From NCBI RefSeq assembly GCF_001997295.1, contig NZ_CP019605.1, forward strand, positions 124,001-188,000: a stretch of DNA of 64,000 nt, given 5' to 3'. Origin of the DNA: Tessaracoccus flavus. GTDB lineage: Bacteria > Actinomycetota > Actinomycetes > Propionibacteriales > Propionibacteriaceae. The notes beneath the pieces are model-generated. The model ran no database searches. It was given only the letters and a program-made list of their open reading frames with translations, and was not told the origin of the DNA. The number at the start of each line of letters is the position of its first letter. The stretch's first letter is position 1. The translations under genes were made by a program, and so were the position numbers. This document shows, piece after piece, positions 1-9,902 of the stretch.

Positions 1-1
1 G

Positions 2-499
2 CCGGACGGGGCCGTCATCGCCCTGGACTCCTCCAGCACCGTGTATTTCCTCGCCAAGGAACTGCTGCAGCGGCGCGGCCTGACCGTCGTGACCTACTCG
101 CTCCCGACGGCCTCCCTGCTGCTCGACGGCTCGACGGCCACGGTCCACCTCCTCGGTGGGGTGCTGTCACGATCGACGAGAGCGGTGATGCCGCCGGCGG
201 ATCTGGGGGCCCCCAGCGTCGAGATCGAGATGTTTTTCGGCGGTGCACACTCCGCCTCCCCTGAGCTCGGGTTGGGGGAACCGGATGAGGCCGAGGCAGC
301 CACCAAGCGACACCTGGCTCTGCTCGCTCCCCAGCGCTACGCCCTGCTGACGTCGGACAAGGCCGACGAGACGGCCGCGCACACGTACCTCGGCCCCGAC
401 GAGGTGACGGGCATCTTCACCGACCCCGGGCTGCCGGCCGACGTGGTGTCCCGCTGGCGTGCTGCAGGCGTCCGGGTTGACGCCGGACGCACCCGTTGA
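2..499 (+). CDS. DeoR-family transcriptional regulator, C-terminal part
   Basis: C-terminal sensor domain of a DeoR-type repressor; the helix-turn-helix part lies before base 1, and the frame is open from base 2. The stretches IALDSSSTVYFLA and LTVVTYSLPTASLLL match the sugar-phosphate-isomerase-like fold of DeoRC domains, where the first loop binds a phosphorylated sugar effector. The later LLTSDKADETA corresponds to the family's 'D.sK' segment. It is followed after 99 bp by an FGGY sugar kinase on the same strand, so it probably controls that kinase and any upstream sugar genes. The effector cannot be read from this fragment. Confidence 0.8.
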   Translation, partial: PDGAVIALDSSSTVYFLAKELLQRRGLTVVTYSLPTASLLLDGSTATVHLLGGVLSRSTRAVMPPADLGAPSVEIEMFFGGAHSASPELGLGEPDEAEAATKRHLALLAPQRYALLTSDKADETAAHTYLGPDEVTGIFTDPGLPADVVSRWRAAGVRVDAGRTR

Positions 500-598
500 C
501 CGACCCGGACGCGTAAGGTTCGAGGCGCAAGGGCACCCTGACCCTGCACCGTCAAGGCCAGCGCGCAATGATGGTGCACGACACTGCAAGGAGGCACC

Positions 599-2182
599 AT
601 GGACGCAAGCACCGCCATCAGCCGAGGCGAGACCGCGCTGGGCATCGAGTTCGGATCCACCCGCATCAAGGCCGTTCTCATCGGACCGGACAACTCCCCG
701 CTGGCAACCGGCGGACACGAGTGGAAGTCGTCGTTCGTCGACGGTGTCTGGACCTATTCCCTCGACGACGTGTGGGCCGGCGTGCAGGCCGCCTACGCCG
801 ACCTCGCCGCGAACGTGCAGGAGCGCCACGGGGTGACGCTCCAGACCGTCGGTGCCCTGGGTGTCTCCGCGATGATGCACGGCTACCTCGCCTTCAACGC
901 CGACGGCGAGCTTCTCGTGCCGTTCAGGACCTGGCAGAACACGATCACCGGTGAGGCCGCGGGCGTGCTCACCCAGCTGTTCCAGCACAACATTCCGCAG
1001 CGGTGGAGCGTCGCGCACCTGTATCAGGCCGTCCTCGGCGGCGAGGAGCACGTCACGGACATCGACTACCTCGTGACCCTCGCGGGATACGTGCACTGGC
1101 GCCTGACCGGCGAGCGTGCGCTCGGCGTCGGCGACGCGAGCGGCATGTTCCCGATCGATCCGGCCACCGGCACCTACGACGAGGGGATGCTCGGCCAGTT
1201 CGACGAGCTCGTGGCGGACAAGGGGTATCCGTGGCGGCTGGCGGACCTCCTGCCGCGCGTGCTGCCCGCCGGCGCCGCCGCGGGGACGCTCACCGACGAG
1301 GGCGCCCGCCTGCTCGACCCGACGGGCCAGCTCCAGCCCGGCGTCGCCGTCGCACCGCCCGAAGGCGACGCGGGCACCGGAATGGTGGCCACCAACTCGG
1401 TCGCCCGCCGCACCGCGAATGTGTCCGCCGGCACCAGCATCTTCGCCATGGTGGTGCTGGAGGGTCAGCTGAAGGCACTGCATGAGGAGATCGACCTCGT
1501 GACGACCCCGGCGGGCGACCTCGTCGCGATGGCCCACTGCAACAACGGAACGATCGATCTCTCCGCCTGGGTGTCGCTCTTCGGGGAGGTTGCCACCGCG
1601 GTCGGAGCCACGATCGGCATGAACGAGCTGTTCGAGGCGCTGTACACCGCAGCGCTCGACGGTGATCCCGACGGAGGCGGCATGCTGGCGTACAACTACC
1701 TTGCCGGCGAGCACGTGACCGGCCTGGAGGCCGGGCGGCCGCTGTTCGTGCGCACCCCGTCGAGCAGCTTCACGCTGGCCAACTTCATGCGCACCCAGCT
1801 GTTCGCCTCCCTCGGTGCGCTGCGCGTGGGCATGGACGTCCTGCTCAAGGACGAGGGCGTGCAGCTCGACTCGATGTTCGCCCACGGCGGTCTGTTCAAG
1901 ACCAAGGGCGTCGCCCAGCGGTTCCTCGCCGGCGCGATGAACACGCCGGTGTCGGTGGGCGAGGTCGCGGGTGAGGGCGGCGCCTGGGGGATGGCGCTGC
2001 TGGCGAAGTTCGTCGGTCAGGGTCAAGACCTGGCCGGCTGGCTCGGCGCGGAGGTCTTCGCCCGCGCCGACGTCTCCACCGTGGAGCCCGATCCTGACGA
2101 CGTGACCGGCTTCGACCAGTTCATGGAGCGCTACCGCGCCGGCTTGGCGATCGAGCGCGCCGCCGTCGACGCCCTGCGCTGA
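599..2182 (+). CDS. FGGY-family carbohydrate kinase
   Basis: 527-residue sugar kinase of the FGGY family, which phosphorylates a pentose, pentulose, hexulose or polyol with ATP in the cytoplasm. The N-terminal [16 protein letters not shown] is the first phosphate-binding loop and [12 protein letters not shown] lies where the second loop (adenosine side) is expected. The length is normal for the family. ATG is preceded by AAGGAGG (589-595). It sits directly after a DeoR regulator, which suggests an inducible sugar catabolic unit extending upstream of the window. Similar proteins are often labelled ribulokinase, xylulokinase or just ATPase; I cannot assign the substrate. Confidence 0.85.
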   Translation: MDASTAISRGETALGIEFGSTRIKAVLIGPDNSPLATGGHEWKSSFVDGVWTYSLDDVWAGVQAAYADLAANVQERHGVTLQTVGALGVSAMMHGYLAFNADGELLVPFRTWQNTITGEAAGVLTQLFQHNIPQRWSVAHLYQAVLGGEEHVTDIDYLVTLAGYVHWRLTGERALGVGDASGMFPIDPATGTYDEGMLGQFDELVADKGYPWRLADLLPRVLPAGAAAGTLTDEGARLLDPTGQLQPGVAVAPPEGDAGTGMVATNSVARRTANVSAGTSIFAMVVLEGQLKALHEEIDLVTTPAGDLVAMAHCNNGTIDLSAWVSLFGEVATAVGATIGMNELFEALYTAALDGDPDGGGMLAYNYLAGEHVTGLEAGRPLFVRTPSSSFTLANFMRTQLFASLGALRVGMDVLLKDEGVQLDSMFAHGGLFKTKGVAQRFLAGAMNTPVSVGEVAGEGGAWGMALLAKFVGQGQDLAGWLGAEVFARADVSTVEPDPDDVTGFDQFMERYRAGLAIERAAVDALR

Positions 2183-2219
2183 GAGCGGGCGGCCGGGCCG
2201 GGCTCGACTGGTGGGCGGA

Positions 2220-2307
2220 GATTTGAGCAAGTAATAGGGGTCAACGAATCCAGACGGCGTTACACCGGCGTGTCGCTGCGTTGACCCATCTCATTTGCTC
2301 AACTCGC
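2220..2307. repeat. 88-bp palindromic repeat P, copy 1
   Basis: Between the FGGY kinase and argS. The element begins ATTTGAGCAAGTAATAGGG and ends with TTGACCCATCTCATTTGCTC, two arms that are near-complementary (TTGAGCAA...GGGTCAAC / GTTGACCC...TTGCTCAA) around a GGCGTTACACCGGCGTGTCGC centre. A second copy lies in inverse orientation at 17618-17709 with about 85% identity by eye. It could be a foldback DNA element or a paired operator. No gene is present here. Confidence 0.8.
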
Positions 2308-2359
2308 ACTCTCTCGGGGCCGGCCCACGGTTCGCGATGCGTCGGGGGCAGGTGAGACA

Positions 2360-4003
2360 ATGGCGCCCATGCAGTCTCTCCCCGCGCTCCTCGACGCCCG
2401 CCTCCGGGACCTGACCGGCGTCGACCCCGAGATGCGTCCGGCCACCAAGCCGCAGTTCGGGCACTTCCAGTCCAACGTCGCGCTCCGGCTCGCCAAGCAG
2501 GAGGGTCGTCCGCCCCGCGAGGTGGCGGCCGACATCGTCGAGCGGTTGGACGTCGACGATCTGTGCGAGCCGCTCGAGATCGCCGGCCCGGGCTTCATCA
2601 ACTTCCGCATGCGCACCGACGTGCTGGCCGCGTCGGCGACGGCGCTCCTGGAAGACCCCAACGGTGGAATCAACCCCGCCCGCTACCCGCAGCGGGTGGT
2701 CATCGACTACTCGTCGCCCAACGTCGCGAAGCAGATGCACGTCGGCCACCTGCGTTCCACGATCATCGGTGACTGCTTCAACCGGGTGCTCTCCGCGCTC
2801 GGCCACACCGTCATTCCGCAGAACCACGTGGGCGACTGGGGCAGGCAGTTCGGCATGCTGGTCGAGCAGATCCTGGAGGAGGGCCTCGACCCCGCAACTC
2901 TCGACCTGCCGGGGGCCGAGGCGCTCTACCAGCGGGCCAACGAGCACCTGAAGTCGGACGAGGAGTTCGCGACGCGCAGCCGCGACCGCGTCGTCAAGCT
3001 CCAGGCCGGCGACGAGGAGACCCGGCGCATCTGGCAGCAGCTCATCGACATCTCCGTGGCCGGCTTCAACGAGACCTACGCCCGGATGAACGTGCTGCTC
3101 ACCGACGACGACATCGCGGGGGAGTCGACCTACAACGACGATCTGCCCGTCGTGGCCGCCGACCTCGAGGACCGTGGGATCGCGGCCGTCGACGACGGTG
3201 CACTCGTGGTGTTCGTCGACGGCTTCAACGCGCCGGCGATCATCCGGAACCAGCGCGGCGGCTACGGCTACGCCACCACCGACCTCGCCGCGATCAGGCA
3301 CCGCGTCAACACGCTGGGCGCTGACCGCATCATCTACGTCGTGGGTGCCCCGCAGACCTTCCACTTCGAGCAGGTCTTCGCCGTCGCCCGGTTGGCCGGC
3401 TACCTCCCGCAGGACGTGAAGGCCGAGCATGTGGGGTTCGGGCAGGTGCTCGGAGCCGACGGCAAGAAGTTCTCCACCCGCGAAGGCACCGCGGTACCGC
3501 TCAACACGCTGTTCGACATGGCGGAGGCAGAAGCGGCGCCCAACATCGCGTTGGCCGCCATCAAGTACGCCGACCTCAGCAGCGGGTTGCAGAAGGACTA
3601 CGCGTTCGACGCCTCCCGCATGGTGCAGACGCACGGAGACACCGGGCCGTACCTCCAGTACGCCCACGCACGCGTCAACCAGATCCTGCGCAAGGCCGAG
3701 GCTGAGGGCATCCACTGGGGTTCGGTGAGCGTCCTCGACGAGCCGGCTGAACAGCAGCTGGCGCTGCTCCTGAGCGGGTTCGGCGACGTCGTCGACGAGG
3801 TGGCGCAGACTCTGGCACCGCACAAGCTCTGCGGCTACCTCTACGATCTGGCCGGAGGCCTCTCCGCGTTCTACGAGGCCTGCCCCGTGCTCAAATCCGA
3901 AGGTGACGTTCGCGCGTCCCGGCTCGCGCTCTGCGCAGCCACCCAGCAGGTGCTCGCGAAGGGCCTCTACCTCCTCGGGATCGACGCCCCCGAGCGCATG
4001 TGA
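2360..4003 (+). CDS. argS: Arginyl-tRNA synthetase
   Basis: Class I aminoacyl-tRNA synthetase that charges tRNA-Arg. 547 residues, full length. The N-terminal Arg-tRNA synthetase additional domain (about residues 1-95, PQFGHFQSNVAL) is followed by the catalytic core starting IDYSSPNVAKQMHVGHLRST with the HIGH-type signature HVGH, and KKFSTREGT at the KMSK position as usual for ArgS. The C-terminal anticodon-binding helical domain carries LQYAHARVNQILRKA and ends GLYLLGIDAPERM, typical of the family. A second in-frame ATG three codons later (2369) is an alternative start. Monocistronic; a family A repeat follows and converges on ppgK. Confidence 0.97.
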   Translation: MAPMQSLPALLDARLRDLTGVDPEMRPATKPQFGHFQSNVALRLAKQEGRPPREVAADIVERLDVDDLCEPLEIAGPGFINFRMRTDVLAASATALLEDPNGGINPARYPQRVVIDYSSPNVAKQMHVGHLRSTIIGDCFNRVLSALGHTVIPQNHVGDWGRQFGMLVEQILEEGLDPATLDLPGAEALYQRANEHLKSDEEFATRSRDRVVKLQAGDEETRRIWQQLIDISVAGFNETYARMNVLLTDDDIAGESTYNDDLPVVAADLEDRGIAAVDDGALVVFVDGFNAPAIIRNQRGGYGYATTDLAAIRHRVNTLGADRIIYVVGAPQTFHFEQVFAVARLAGYLPQDVKAEHVGFGQVLGADGKKFSTREGTAVPLNTLFDMAEAEAAPNIALAAIKYADLSSGLQKDYAFDASRMVQTHGDTGPYLQYAHARVNQILRKAEAEGIHWGSVSVLDEPAEQQLALLLSGFGDVVDEVAQTLAPHKLCGYLYDLAGGLSAFYEACPVLKSEGDVRASRLALCAATQQVLAKGLYLLGIDAPERM

Positions 4004-4009
4004 CGATCG

Positions 4010-4187
4010 TTGATCCCTGAGCTTGGTCGTTCTTGATCCCTGAGCTTGGTCGTGCTTGATCCCTGAGCTTGTCGAAGGGTCACGACCGCGACTGTGGTCG
4101 CCGCCCTGTGGTTAGGGGCGGCGGCAGGGAACTGGGCCGTTACCCTTCGACAGGCTCAGGGACCGATTCGACAGGCTCAGGGACCGA
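4010..4187. repeat. Family A repeat block A1 (inverted arms)
   Basis: Three left arms (TTGATCCCTGAGCTTG...), the last reading CCTGAGCTTGTCGAAGGGT, a GC-rich centre with GTGGTCGCCGCCC, then two right arms ACCCTTCGACAGGCTCAGGGA. The block can form a long hairpin between the converging argS and ppgK genes and ends exactly at the ppgK stop codon, so it may act as a bidirectional terminator. Other members: 13926, 18895, 28958, 33488, 36897, 38378, 50955. Confidence 0.85.
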
Positions 4188-4958
4188 TCACTGCAGGTCG
4201 GGGTGCTCCTGCGCGTCCTGGGCCGCCAGCGCGGCGCCGATGATGCCGGCACGGTTGCGGAGCTTCGCGGGGATGATCTCGGTCTTGAGGTTGAGCAGAT
4301 CGCCGAACTGGTTCCAGTCCTTGGAGACGCCGCCGCCCACGACAAACAGGTCGGGGGAGAACAGCATCTCGAGGTGCGCGTAGTAGGGCTGCAGGCGCTC
4401 GGTGGCCCACTCCTCGTAGGAGAGGCCCTCCTTGTCCTTGATCGACGACGCCGCACGCCGTTCCGCGTCGTAGCCGGCGAGCTCGACGTGGCCCAGCTCG
4501 GCGTTGGGGATGAGCACCCCGCGGTAGATGATCGCCGACCCGATTCCCGTGCCCAGCGTGGTGAGAATGACGAGGCCCTCGTGCCCCTTGGCGGCACCGA
4601 AGTGCACCTCGGCCAGGCCCGCGGCGTCGGCGTCGTTGACGAGCGTGATCGGGCGGCCCAGCGCGTCCTCGAAGTACTCGTCGGCCTGTAGCCCCGCCCA
4701 CTTCTGGTCGAGGTTGGCGATGAACGGCACTCGGCCGTGGACCACGGGCGCGGGGATCGTCAGCCCGACGGGGTTGTCGCCGATCTCGTCGGAGAAGGCC
4801 TCGATGATCTCCCCGATCACCTGGGCCACGTTCTTCGGCGTCGACTTGGCCGGCGTCGGAATGCGGAGCCGGTCAGCGGCGAAGTCGCCCTGCGTGAGAT
4901 CGACGGGCGCGCCCTTGATGCCCGAGCCGCCAACGTCGATGCCCAAAAAGATGCTCAT
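4188..4958 (-). CDS. ppgK: Polyphosphate glucokinase (ROK family)
   Basis: Phosphorylates glucose to glucose-6-phosphate using inorganic polyphosphate (and usually ATP) in the cytoplasm. 256 residues, the usual length. [17 protein letters not shown] is the N-terminal phosphate-binding loop of the actinobacterial polyphosphate-dependent branch; [19 protein letters not shown] holds the catalytic Asp, and [16 protein letters not shown] the second phosphate loop. ELGHVEL is at the sugar-binding position. It lacks the CXCGXXGC zinc motif of other ROK kinases, as is normal for PPGKs. Presence of this enzyme fits a polyphosphate-using actinobacterium. Converges on argS across a family A repeat. Confidence 0.95.
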   Translation of the reverse strand: MSIFLGIDVGGSGIKGAPVDLTQGDFAADRLRIPTPAKSTPKNVAQVIGEIIEAFSDEIGDNPVGLTIPAPVVHGRVPFIANLDQKWAGLQADEYFEDALGRPITLVNDADAAGLAEVHFGAAKGHEGLVILTTLGTGIGSAIIYRGVLIPNAELGHVELAGYDAERRAASSIKDKEGLSYEEWATERLQPYYAHLEMLFSPDLFVVGGGVSKDWNQFGDLLNLKTEIIPAKLRNRAGIIGAALAAQDAQEHPDLQ

Positions 4959-5027
4959 GGGTGGAAGCCTACCGGGTGGGCACCGGTCGATCGATGTCTG
5001 GTTCCAGTTCCGCGCCGCGGAGCTTCG

Positions 5028-6572
5028 TCAGCCCCCGGCCGCGCTCCGAGCTGCCTGTGCGCGTTCGAGTTGCTCGAAGAAGACCTGCCTGGCCGTGTGC
5101 TCGTCGAGGTGGTACAGGCGGCACGACACGGGTCCGTCGGTGGTGTGGAGAGCGACGCTCGCCAGTCGGAGGCGCCGCTGCAGAGGCCCCTGGTGCAGGC
5201 TGAGCGATTGCATCCGCACGTGCGGGACGATCGTCAGAGTGTGTTCGATCAGACCGTGGTGCGCCACGACGACGTCGCGACCCACGCCCCATGTGTGTTC
5301 GCTGTGGCTGAGCGGGGTGAGCCAGCGGGCGCGGCCTGGCTGTGGATGCGGTTGGATCTCGGACAGATCGACGTGCGGCCAGACGACGTGGAGGATCTTC
5401 AGCACGTCGTCCCAACTCCCGAAGGGGAGGAGGACGCTCGTGTCCACCTTGCCGTCGTCGCCGGACTGGCCGGCCATGCCGAGAACGTTGACGCGCACCC
5501 GGTAGAGCCCGGTCAGGCGCTGGAACAGGTCCTGCCTGATGCTGATCCCCTGGATGCGCTCCGGTCGGAGGCCCTGCGTGGCGGTGGAGGTGAGTCCGCG
5601 GCGTACGCGGAGCGTGTCTCCGCGCCGAGTGACGGTGAAGCCCCAGTTGCTGCCGATGTTGGCCCACAGCCAGCCCGCCACCGCCACGAGTGCGCCGAGG
5701 ACTGTGAAGCCGGTGTCCTGCCAGATGTAGAGGGCGAGCAGGATGAGCGCGGCGGTGCCGAGGCTGAAGGCGGTGGAGGACACCAGGGTGCCGAGGAACA
5801 GGATGTGCACCGGGACGGCGTGCACGAGGACCTCCGGCTCCTCGGCCAGGGCGGTCTCCGGAGGGCCGGAGGCGGCCTCGCCGTCGGGGACGGCAGGGCC
5901 CTGCGGAGTTCCGACCGGGGTGACTGCCCTGGCCCGACGCATCCGCGCCAACATGTGCTCGCGCAGCGCCTCCGCGCGGCTCAGGGTGAGGAAGGACAGG
6001 GCGACCCCCCCGGCGCCTCCGACGTCGATCTGCACCTTCGCGAGGCCCAGGAGCCGGGCGATGAACGGCTGGTTGATCTCGACGGACTGCACCTTGGTGT
6101 AGTCGACCCGCGACGACGACGTCCACAGGAACTTGCGCTCGACACGGAACTCTTCGTCGTCGACGATGAACGTGGTGGTCCGCCAGGCTGCGATGCCAGC
6201 ACCGAAAGCGATGAGGGCCGACCCGAGCGCGATGACGCCGACCACGACTGCCATGCCGGTGAGATCGCTCAGACCGTTCTCGCTGATCTCGCGCACGAAC
6301 AGCACGACGGATCCCGCGAGGACGATGCCGCTGTGGGCGATTCCGGTGAGCGGGCTGGGGCGCTCGACGACCTTCTCCGCGGGGGTCGGCGCAGACTCCG
6401 GGGATGTGCTGGTCGAGGGTTGGTCGGTGGCCACTGGGCCGGGTGGCGACGGCGGGGGCCAAGCCGCCGTCGGTGGGTCGGGCGGTGGCCACCGCCGGGG
6501 GGATTGGGCCGAGTCGGCGGGCGGGACGAAGCTGGGCGCGTCGGCTGGGGGCTCCGGATCGGGACCCTGCAT
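5028..6572 (-). CDS. PH-domain (YdbT-like) membrane protein
   Basis: 514 residues. The N-terminus (about 1-75) is Pro/Ser-rich and low in complexity, followed by two membrane pairs and three bacterial PH (YdbS/YdbT, bPH2) segments, recognisable by patterns such as [40 protein letters not shown] and [18 protein letters not shown]. Function of the family is not well defined; YdbS/YdbT of Bacillus are linked to resistance against antimicrobial compounds. Start chosen at the ATG overlapping the stop of the preceding PH gene (ATGA), which indicates translational coupling in a three-gene operon with 6572-7060 and 7060-7695. Confidence 0.85.
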   Translation of the reverse strand: MQGPDPEPPADAPSFVPPADSAQSPRRWPPPDPPTAAWPPPSPPGPVATDQPSTSTSPESAPTPAEKVVERPSPLTGIAHSGIVLAGSVVLFVREISENGLSDLTGMAVVVGVIALGSALIAFGAGIAAWRTTTFIVDDEEFRVERKFLWTSSSRVDYTKVQSVEINQPFIARLLGLAKVQIDVGGAGGVALSFLTLSRAEALREHMLARMRRARAVTPVGTPQGPAVPDGEAASGPPETALAEEPEVLVHAVPVHILFLGTLVSSTAFSLGTAALILLALYIWQDTGFTVLGALVAVAGWLWANIGSNWGFTVTRRGDTLRVRRGLTSTATQGLRPERIQGISIRQDLFQRLTGLYRVRVNVLGMAGQSGDDGKVDTSVLLPFGSWDDVLKILHVVWPHVDLSEIQPHPQPGRARWLTPLSHSEHTWGVGRDVVVAHHGLIEHTLTIVPHVRMQSLSLHQGPLQRRLRLASVALHTTDGPVSCRLYHLDEHTARQVFFEQLERAQAARSAAGG

Positions 6573-7060
6573 CAGATGCCGGCCTGCTGGGTCTCGCCCC
6601 GCCGGATCAGGCGGTCGCGCAGGGCGGCTGCGTCGTCGGCGGGAAGACCCGGGATGGCGATACCGCCCTGGCTGGAGGCGGTGATCATCTCGACGGAGGC
6701 CAGCCCGAAGGCGCGCTGCAACGGTCCGGAGCTGACTTGGACCAGCTGCATCCGGCCGTACGGCACGCAGGCGAGCTGGCGGAACACCAGGCCCTTGGTC
6801 AGGTAGACGTCCTCGTCGCGCTCCGCGTATCCCCACCGCTTGAACACGAGCGGTGCGCGGAGCATGCGCCACGCGATCCAGCCGGCGACGACGGCGACCG
6901 CCGCCCACCCTGCCCACGACGGCCCCCACAGGAAGGCGACCAACAGCGCCGGTGCCGCGAGCAGGAGCCAGACCACGGGGATCAGGATGAGCTTCATCTT
7001 GAGGTAGTTGGGGGAGAGGCGTTGCCAGGGCGTTCCGGGAGGGGCGAACAGATCGTCCAT
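6572..7060 (-). CDS. PH-domain (YdbS-like) membrane protein
   Basis: 162 residues. Two hydrophobic segments near the N-terminus (LILIPVVWLLLAAPALLVAF and the following WAAVAVVAGWIAW) are followed by one bacterial PH domain with YLTKGLVFRQLACVPYGRMQ and QVSSGPLQRAFGLASV. YdbS-type proteins pair with the larger YdbT-type partner, here the next gene. Start taken at the ATG (MDDLFAPP) that overlaps the upstream stop codon as ATGA; a longer form beginning 13 codons earlier is possible but overlaps the upstream gene more. Ends ATGA-overlapping the next gene. Confidence 0.85.
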   Translation of the reverse strand: MDDLFAPPGTPWQRLSPNYLKMKLILIPVVWLLLAAPALLVAFLWGPSWAGWAAVAVVAGWIAWRMLRAPLVFKRWGYAERDEDVYLTKGLVFRQLACVPYGRMQLVQVSSGPLQRAFGLASVEMITASSQGGIAIPGLPADDAAALRDRLIRRGETQQAGI

Positions 7061-7695
7061 CAACGCACGAACCTCTCGTAGCGGCGCGGGTTGCGGCATT
7101 GGGGTCCCAGCACCTTGACGTCGCCCATAACGATGGTGCCGACGAGGTTGAGCACCACCCCGTCCGGATGGCCGACCACCCCATCGATCTTCGAATCACT
7201 CAGCACCGAGGTGAGGCCGCTGGTGTTGATGGTGACGCCCTCGGGCACTCGGATCTTGATGTCGCACATGAACCCGCCCAGCCGCAGTGTCGTGGAGCGG
7301 CTGGCGAACGCGGTGCCGACGAGGTCCAGGCGGATCTCTCCCAGCCACGCGTTGAGCGTCACGTCGTGCGCGAGGCAGCCGATGACGCCGGGCTTCAGCG
7401 TCGAGAGCATCGCGTTGCCGCCGGTGTAGGCGCCGGGGGCGACGGGACCGGCTCCGTTGTGGCTCACGGGGTGCGCGAAGTGGGCCGGGCGGGGAGTGGG
7501 AGGGGGCACGAGATCGACGGTCAGCCGGTTGAGATCGCCGAACGTCTTGGCGTCGTAGGCCGCTGCGATCCGGTCGGTGTGCTCGTCGATGGTGAGTCTG
7601 CCGTCGGTGTAGGCGGTATTGAGCAGCTGGGCGACCACCTCGCGGTCTTGGTCAGCGCAGCGCAGCACTTCGAGGCGGTCGGGAACGTTCGGCAT
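7060..7695 (-). CDS. DUF1707 / LiaF-type C-terminal domain protein
   Basis: 211 residues. Residues 5-60 (LRCADQDREVVAQLLNTAYTDGRLTIDEH) form the DUF1707 SHOCT-like domain common in actinobacteria; the C-terminal part (GEIRLDLVGT, LRLGGFMCDIKIRVPEGVT) is the beta-strand-rich DUF2154/LiaF-like 'cell wall-active antibiotics response' domain. No membrane segment is seen. First gene of the operon with the two PH-domain proteins; this architecture suggests an envelope-stress role, which is inference. Confidence 0.8.
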   Translation of the reverse strand: MPNVPDRLEVLRCADQDREVVAQLLNTAYTDGRLTIDEHTDRIAAAYDAKTFGDLNRLTVDLVPPPTPRPAHFAHPVSHNGAGPVAPGAYTGGNAMLSTLKPGVIGCLAHDVTLNAWLGEIRLDLVGTAFASRSTTLRLGGFMCDIKIRVPEGVTINTSGLTSVLSDSKIDGVVGHPDGVVLNLVGTIVMGDVKVLGPQCRNPRRYERFVR

Positions 7696-7892
7696 ACCCC
7701 TGAGTCTACTGACGCTCAGACCATCGGCTCATCGGGTGAAACCCCGCCCCGACCCTGTCCAGCAGCCCTCGATCGGCAGATCTGGTGGCGTAGTCGACTC
7801 CAGATCCGCCGGTCGGGATTGCCGTCGACTGCCCCCTCTCGACGGCAGCCCGCACTAGGGTTGGCAGCAGGATCGAGAGCTGGGAGCAGGCT

Positions 7893-9014
7893 ATGGCGAA
7901 GCGGGTTGGCATTCTGACGGCGGGCGGGGACTCGCCGGGGCTCAACGCTGCGATTCGGGGATTCGGGAAGGCTGCGATCGGGCAGCACGGGATGGAACTG
8001 ATCGGCTTCGAGCAGGGGATCCGGGGGTTGGCGGAAGACCGCTGGCGGGTGCTCGACTCCGCGGCACTCTCGGGCATCCTCACCGTCGGCGGCACGGTTC
8101 TGGGGACCTCGCGTGACAAGCCGCACCGCATGGTGATCGACGGCGAGACGGTGGACATGGTCCCGACGATCGTCGAGAACTACGAGAAGAACAAGCTCGA
8201 TGCGCTCGTCTGCATCGGAGGTGGGGGAACGGCGAAGAACGCCAACCGCCTCGCAAAGGCGGGCCTGAACGTCATCCACCTGCCCAAGACCATCGACAAC
8301 GACATCGCGCACACCGACACGAGTTTCGGGTTCTCGACGGCGCTCGGCATCGCCACCGACGCGATCGACCGGCTCCACTCGACGGCGCACTCGCACCACC
8401 GCGTCATCATCGCCGAGATCATGGGCCACAAGGCTGGTTGGCTGGCCCTCGGGTCCGGCGTCGCGGGCGGTGCCGACATCATCCTCATCCCGGAGATCCC
8501 CTACTCGATCGAGTCGGTCGCCGAGTCGGTGCACAGCCGGGCGAAGTCCGGCCGGAGCTTCTCCGTCATCGCGATCGCCGAAGGGGCGCGCGACGAACAG
8601 GACACCGCTGATCTCGCCGCAGCCGAGGCGCTCCGCAAGAGCGCCTCGGCGCCGGAGGAGAAGGCTGCCGCGACCAAGCATCGAGACTCCATTGAGGCCG
8701 CCCACCGCGACAATGCCTTCAAAGTGGCATCCGCCCTCGAGGAGGCGACGGGACTCGAGTCGCGGGTGACGATCCTCGGCTACGTGCAGCGCGGGGGCAC
8801 CCCCGACGCGCACGACCGCATGCTCGGCACCCTGCTTGGTTCGGCCGGCGCAGCGCTGGTGGCTGACAAGGAGTTCGGCATCACGGTCGCCTCGCAATCG
8901 GGCGAGGCGGTGCCAGTGCCCCTCTCCGATGTGGCGGGCAACCTCAAGACCGTGCCCGTTGACCACGCGTGGATCAAGGCGGCCCGCGCGGTTGGAACCG
9001 GCCTCGGGGACTGA
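7893..9014 (+). CDS. 6-phosphofructokinase, group III (ATP/PPi ambiguous)
   Basis: Phosphorylates fructose-6-phosphate to the 1,6-bisphosphate in glycolysis. 373 residues. GILTAGGDSPGLNAAIRG is the N-terminal nucleotide/PPi loop; LPKTIDNDI (131-138) is the catalytic loop; IAEIMGHKAGWLAL and GYVQRGGTPDAHDRM bind the sugar phosphate. The loop that is GGDGS in Escherichia coli reads GGGGT (109-113), so the usual Asp is Gly; Gly at the second selectivity site favours ATP, whereas Lys132 in PKTIDND is usual in PPi-dependent and group III enzymes. Phosphoryl donor therefore uncertain. It differs from the longer Propionibacterium freudenreichii PPi-PFK type. Single gene with GGGAG upstream of ATG. 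Confidence 0.92.
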   Translation: MAKRVGILTAGGDSPGLNAAIRGFGKAAIGQHGMELIGFEQGIRGLAEDRWRVLDSAALSGILTVGGTVLGTSRDKPHRMVIDGETVDMVPTIVENYEKNKLDALVCIGGGGTAKNANRLAKAGLNVIHLPKTIDNDIAHTDTSFGFSTALGIATDAIDRLHSTAHSHHRVIIAEIMGHKAGWLALGSGVAGGADIILIPEIPYSIESVAESVHSRAKSGRSFSVIAIAEGARDEQDTADLAAAEALRKSASAPEEKAAATKHRDSIEAAHRDNAFKVASALEEATGLESRVTILGYVQRGGTPDAHDRMLGTLLGSAGAALVADKEFGITVASQSGEAVPVPLSDVAGNLKTVPVDHAWIKAARAVGTGLGD

Positions 9015-9902
9015 CCCGCCCGTCTCCCTGACGGGCATGAGGGACGAGGGGCGACCCCTACGTCTCCCTGCGTAGCGGCTGCGAGGGACGAGCGGTGACC
9101 CCTACGTCTCCCTGAGTAGCGGCCGCGAAGGACGAGCGGTGACCCCTACGTCTCCCTGAGTAGCGGCCGCGAGGGACGAGCGGCCGTGTATCGAAGGGTC
9201 CTTGCTCGCCCCTGCTCTGAAGGGGTCAGTTTGGTGACACGCGCGACCATAGTGGTCGTACATGTCGCTGAATGGCACCTTTCGGGTAGCGGCCGCGAGG
9301 AACGAGAGGTGACCCCAAACGTCTCCCTGAGTAGCGGGTGCGAGGGACGAGCAACCGCGTATCGAAGGGCTCGTGACAATACCGCGGACCCAGGGTCAGT
9401 CCTACCTTGTGGGCTGCCCCTCGATACGGTCGCTCGTTCCTCGCTCCTACTCGGGGAGACGGGACAGACGGTCGCTCGTTCCTCGCTCCCTAAACGGGGA
9501 GACGTAATTGGGGCTGGTTGTTCGCCCGGGGAGACGGGGGAAGGTGGAGTGCGACTCGTTCGTTTCCCTGAGTAGCGGGTGCGAGGGACGAGCAACCGCG
9601 TATCAAAGGGCTCGTGACAAGACCGCGGACCCAGGGTCAGGCCTACCTTGTGGGCTGCCCCTCGATACGGTCGCTCGTCCCTCGCTCCCTACTCGGGGAG
9701 ACGGGACGGACGGGCGCTCGTTCCTCGCTCCCTACTCGGGGAGACGGGGCAGACGGGCGCTCGTCCCTCGCTCCCTACTCGGGGAGACGGGACGGACGGG
9801 CGCTCGTTCCTCGCTCCCTACTCGGGGAGACGGGACAGACGTGCGCTCGTTCCTCGCTCCCTACTCGGGGAGACGGGACAACGGGCGCTCGTTGGCCCCG
9901 GA
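9015..9902. repeat. Family B repeat block B1 with tandem 43-bp array
   Basis: An 888 bp gene-free block between converging genes. It is built of arms like CGTCTCCCTGAGTAGCGG and CGAGGGACGAGCGGCCGT ending TATCGAAGGG, and their inverse forms. A roughly 120 bp segment (9326-9450) is duplicated at 9567-9690 with few changes. From about 9667 to 9882 there are five tandem ~43 bp units of the form GCTCGTTCCTCGCTCCCTAC plus TCGGGGAGACGGGACGGAC. Element E is embedded at 9216-9286. Long open frames here are repeat translations, not genes. Confidence 0.9.
9216..9286 (-). repeat. Conserved element E, copy 1 (core)
   Basis: 71 bp core shared with 15947, 23540 and 45578. On the minus strand it reads GCGACATGTACGACCACTAT then GGTCGCGCGTGTC; CGACCA-CTA-TGGTCG is a perfect small hairpin. 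It lies inside family B block B1, downstream of both flanking genes. Function unknown. Confidence 0.75.

Noticed and set aside
167..2230. Very long antisense open frames opposite the sugar kinase, argS, katE, cytochrome and other genes
   Set aside because: They arise from high-GC third-codon bias, lack ribosome binding sites, and their translations have low-complexity His/Arg/Gly-rich composition.
7696..7892. Gene between DUF1707 and phosphofructokinase
   Set aside because: No frame with a ribosome binding site; just intergenic DNA.
9216..9286. A peptide MYDHYGRAC... encoded by element E
   Set aside because: All four copies are nearly identical DNA, so there is no evidence of selection on the protein frame, and the best purine-rich motif lies too far from the ATG.
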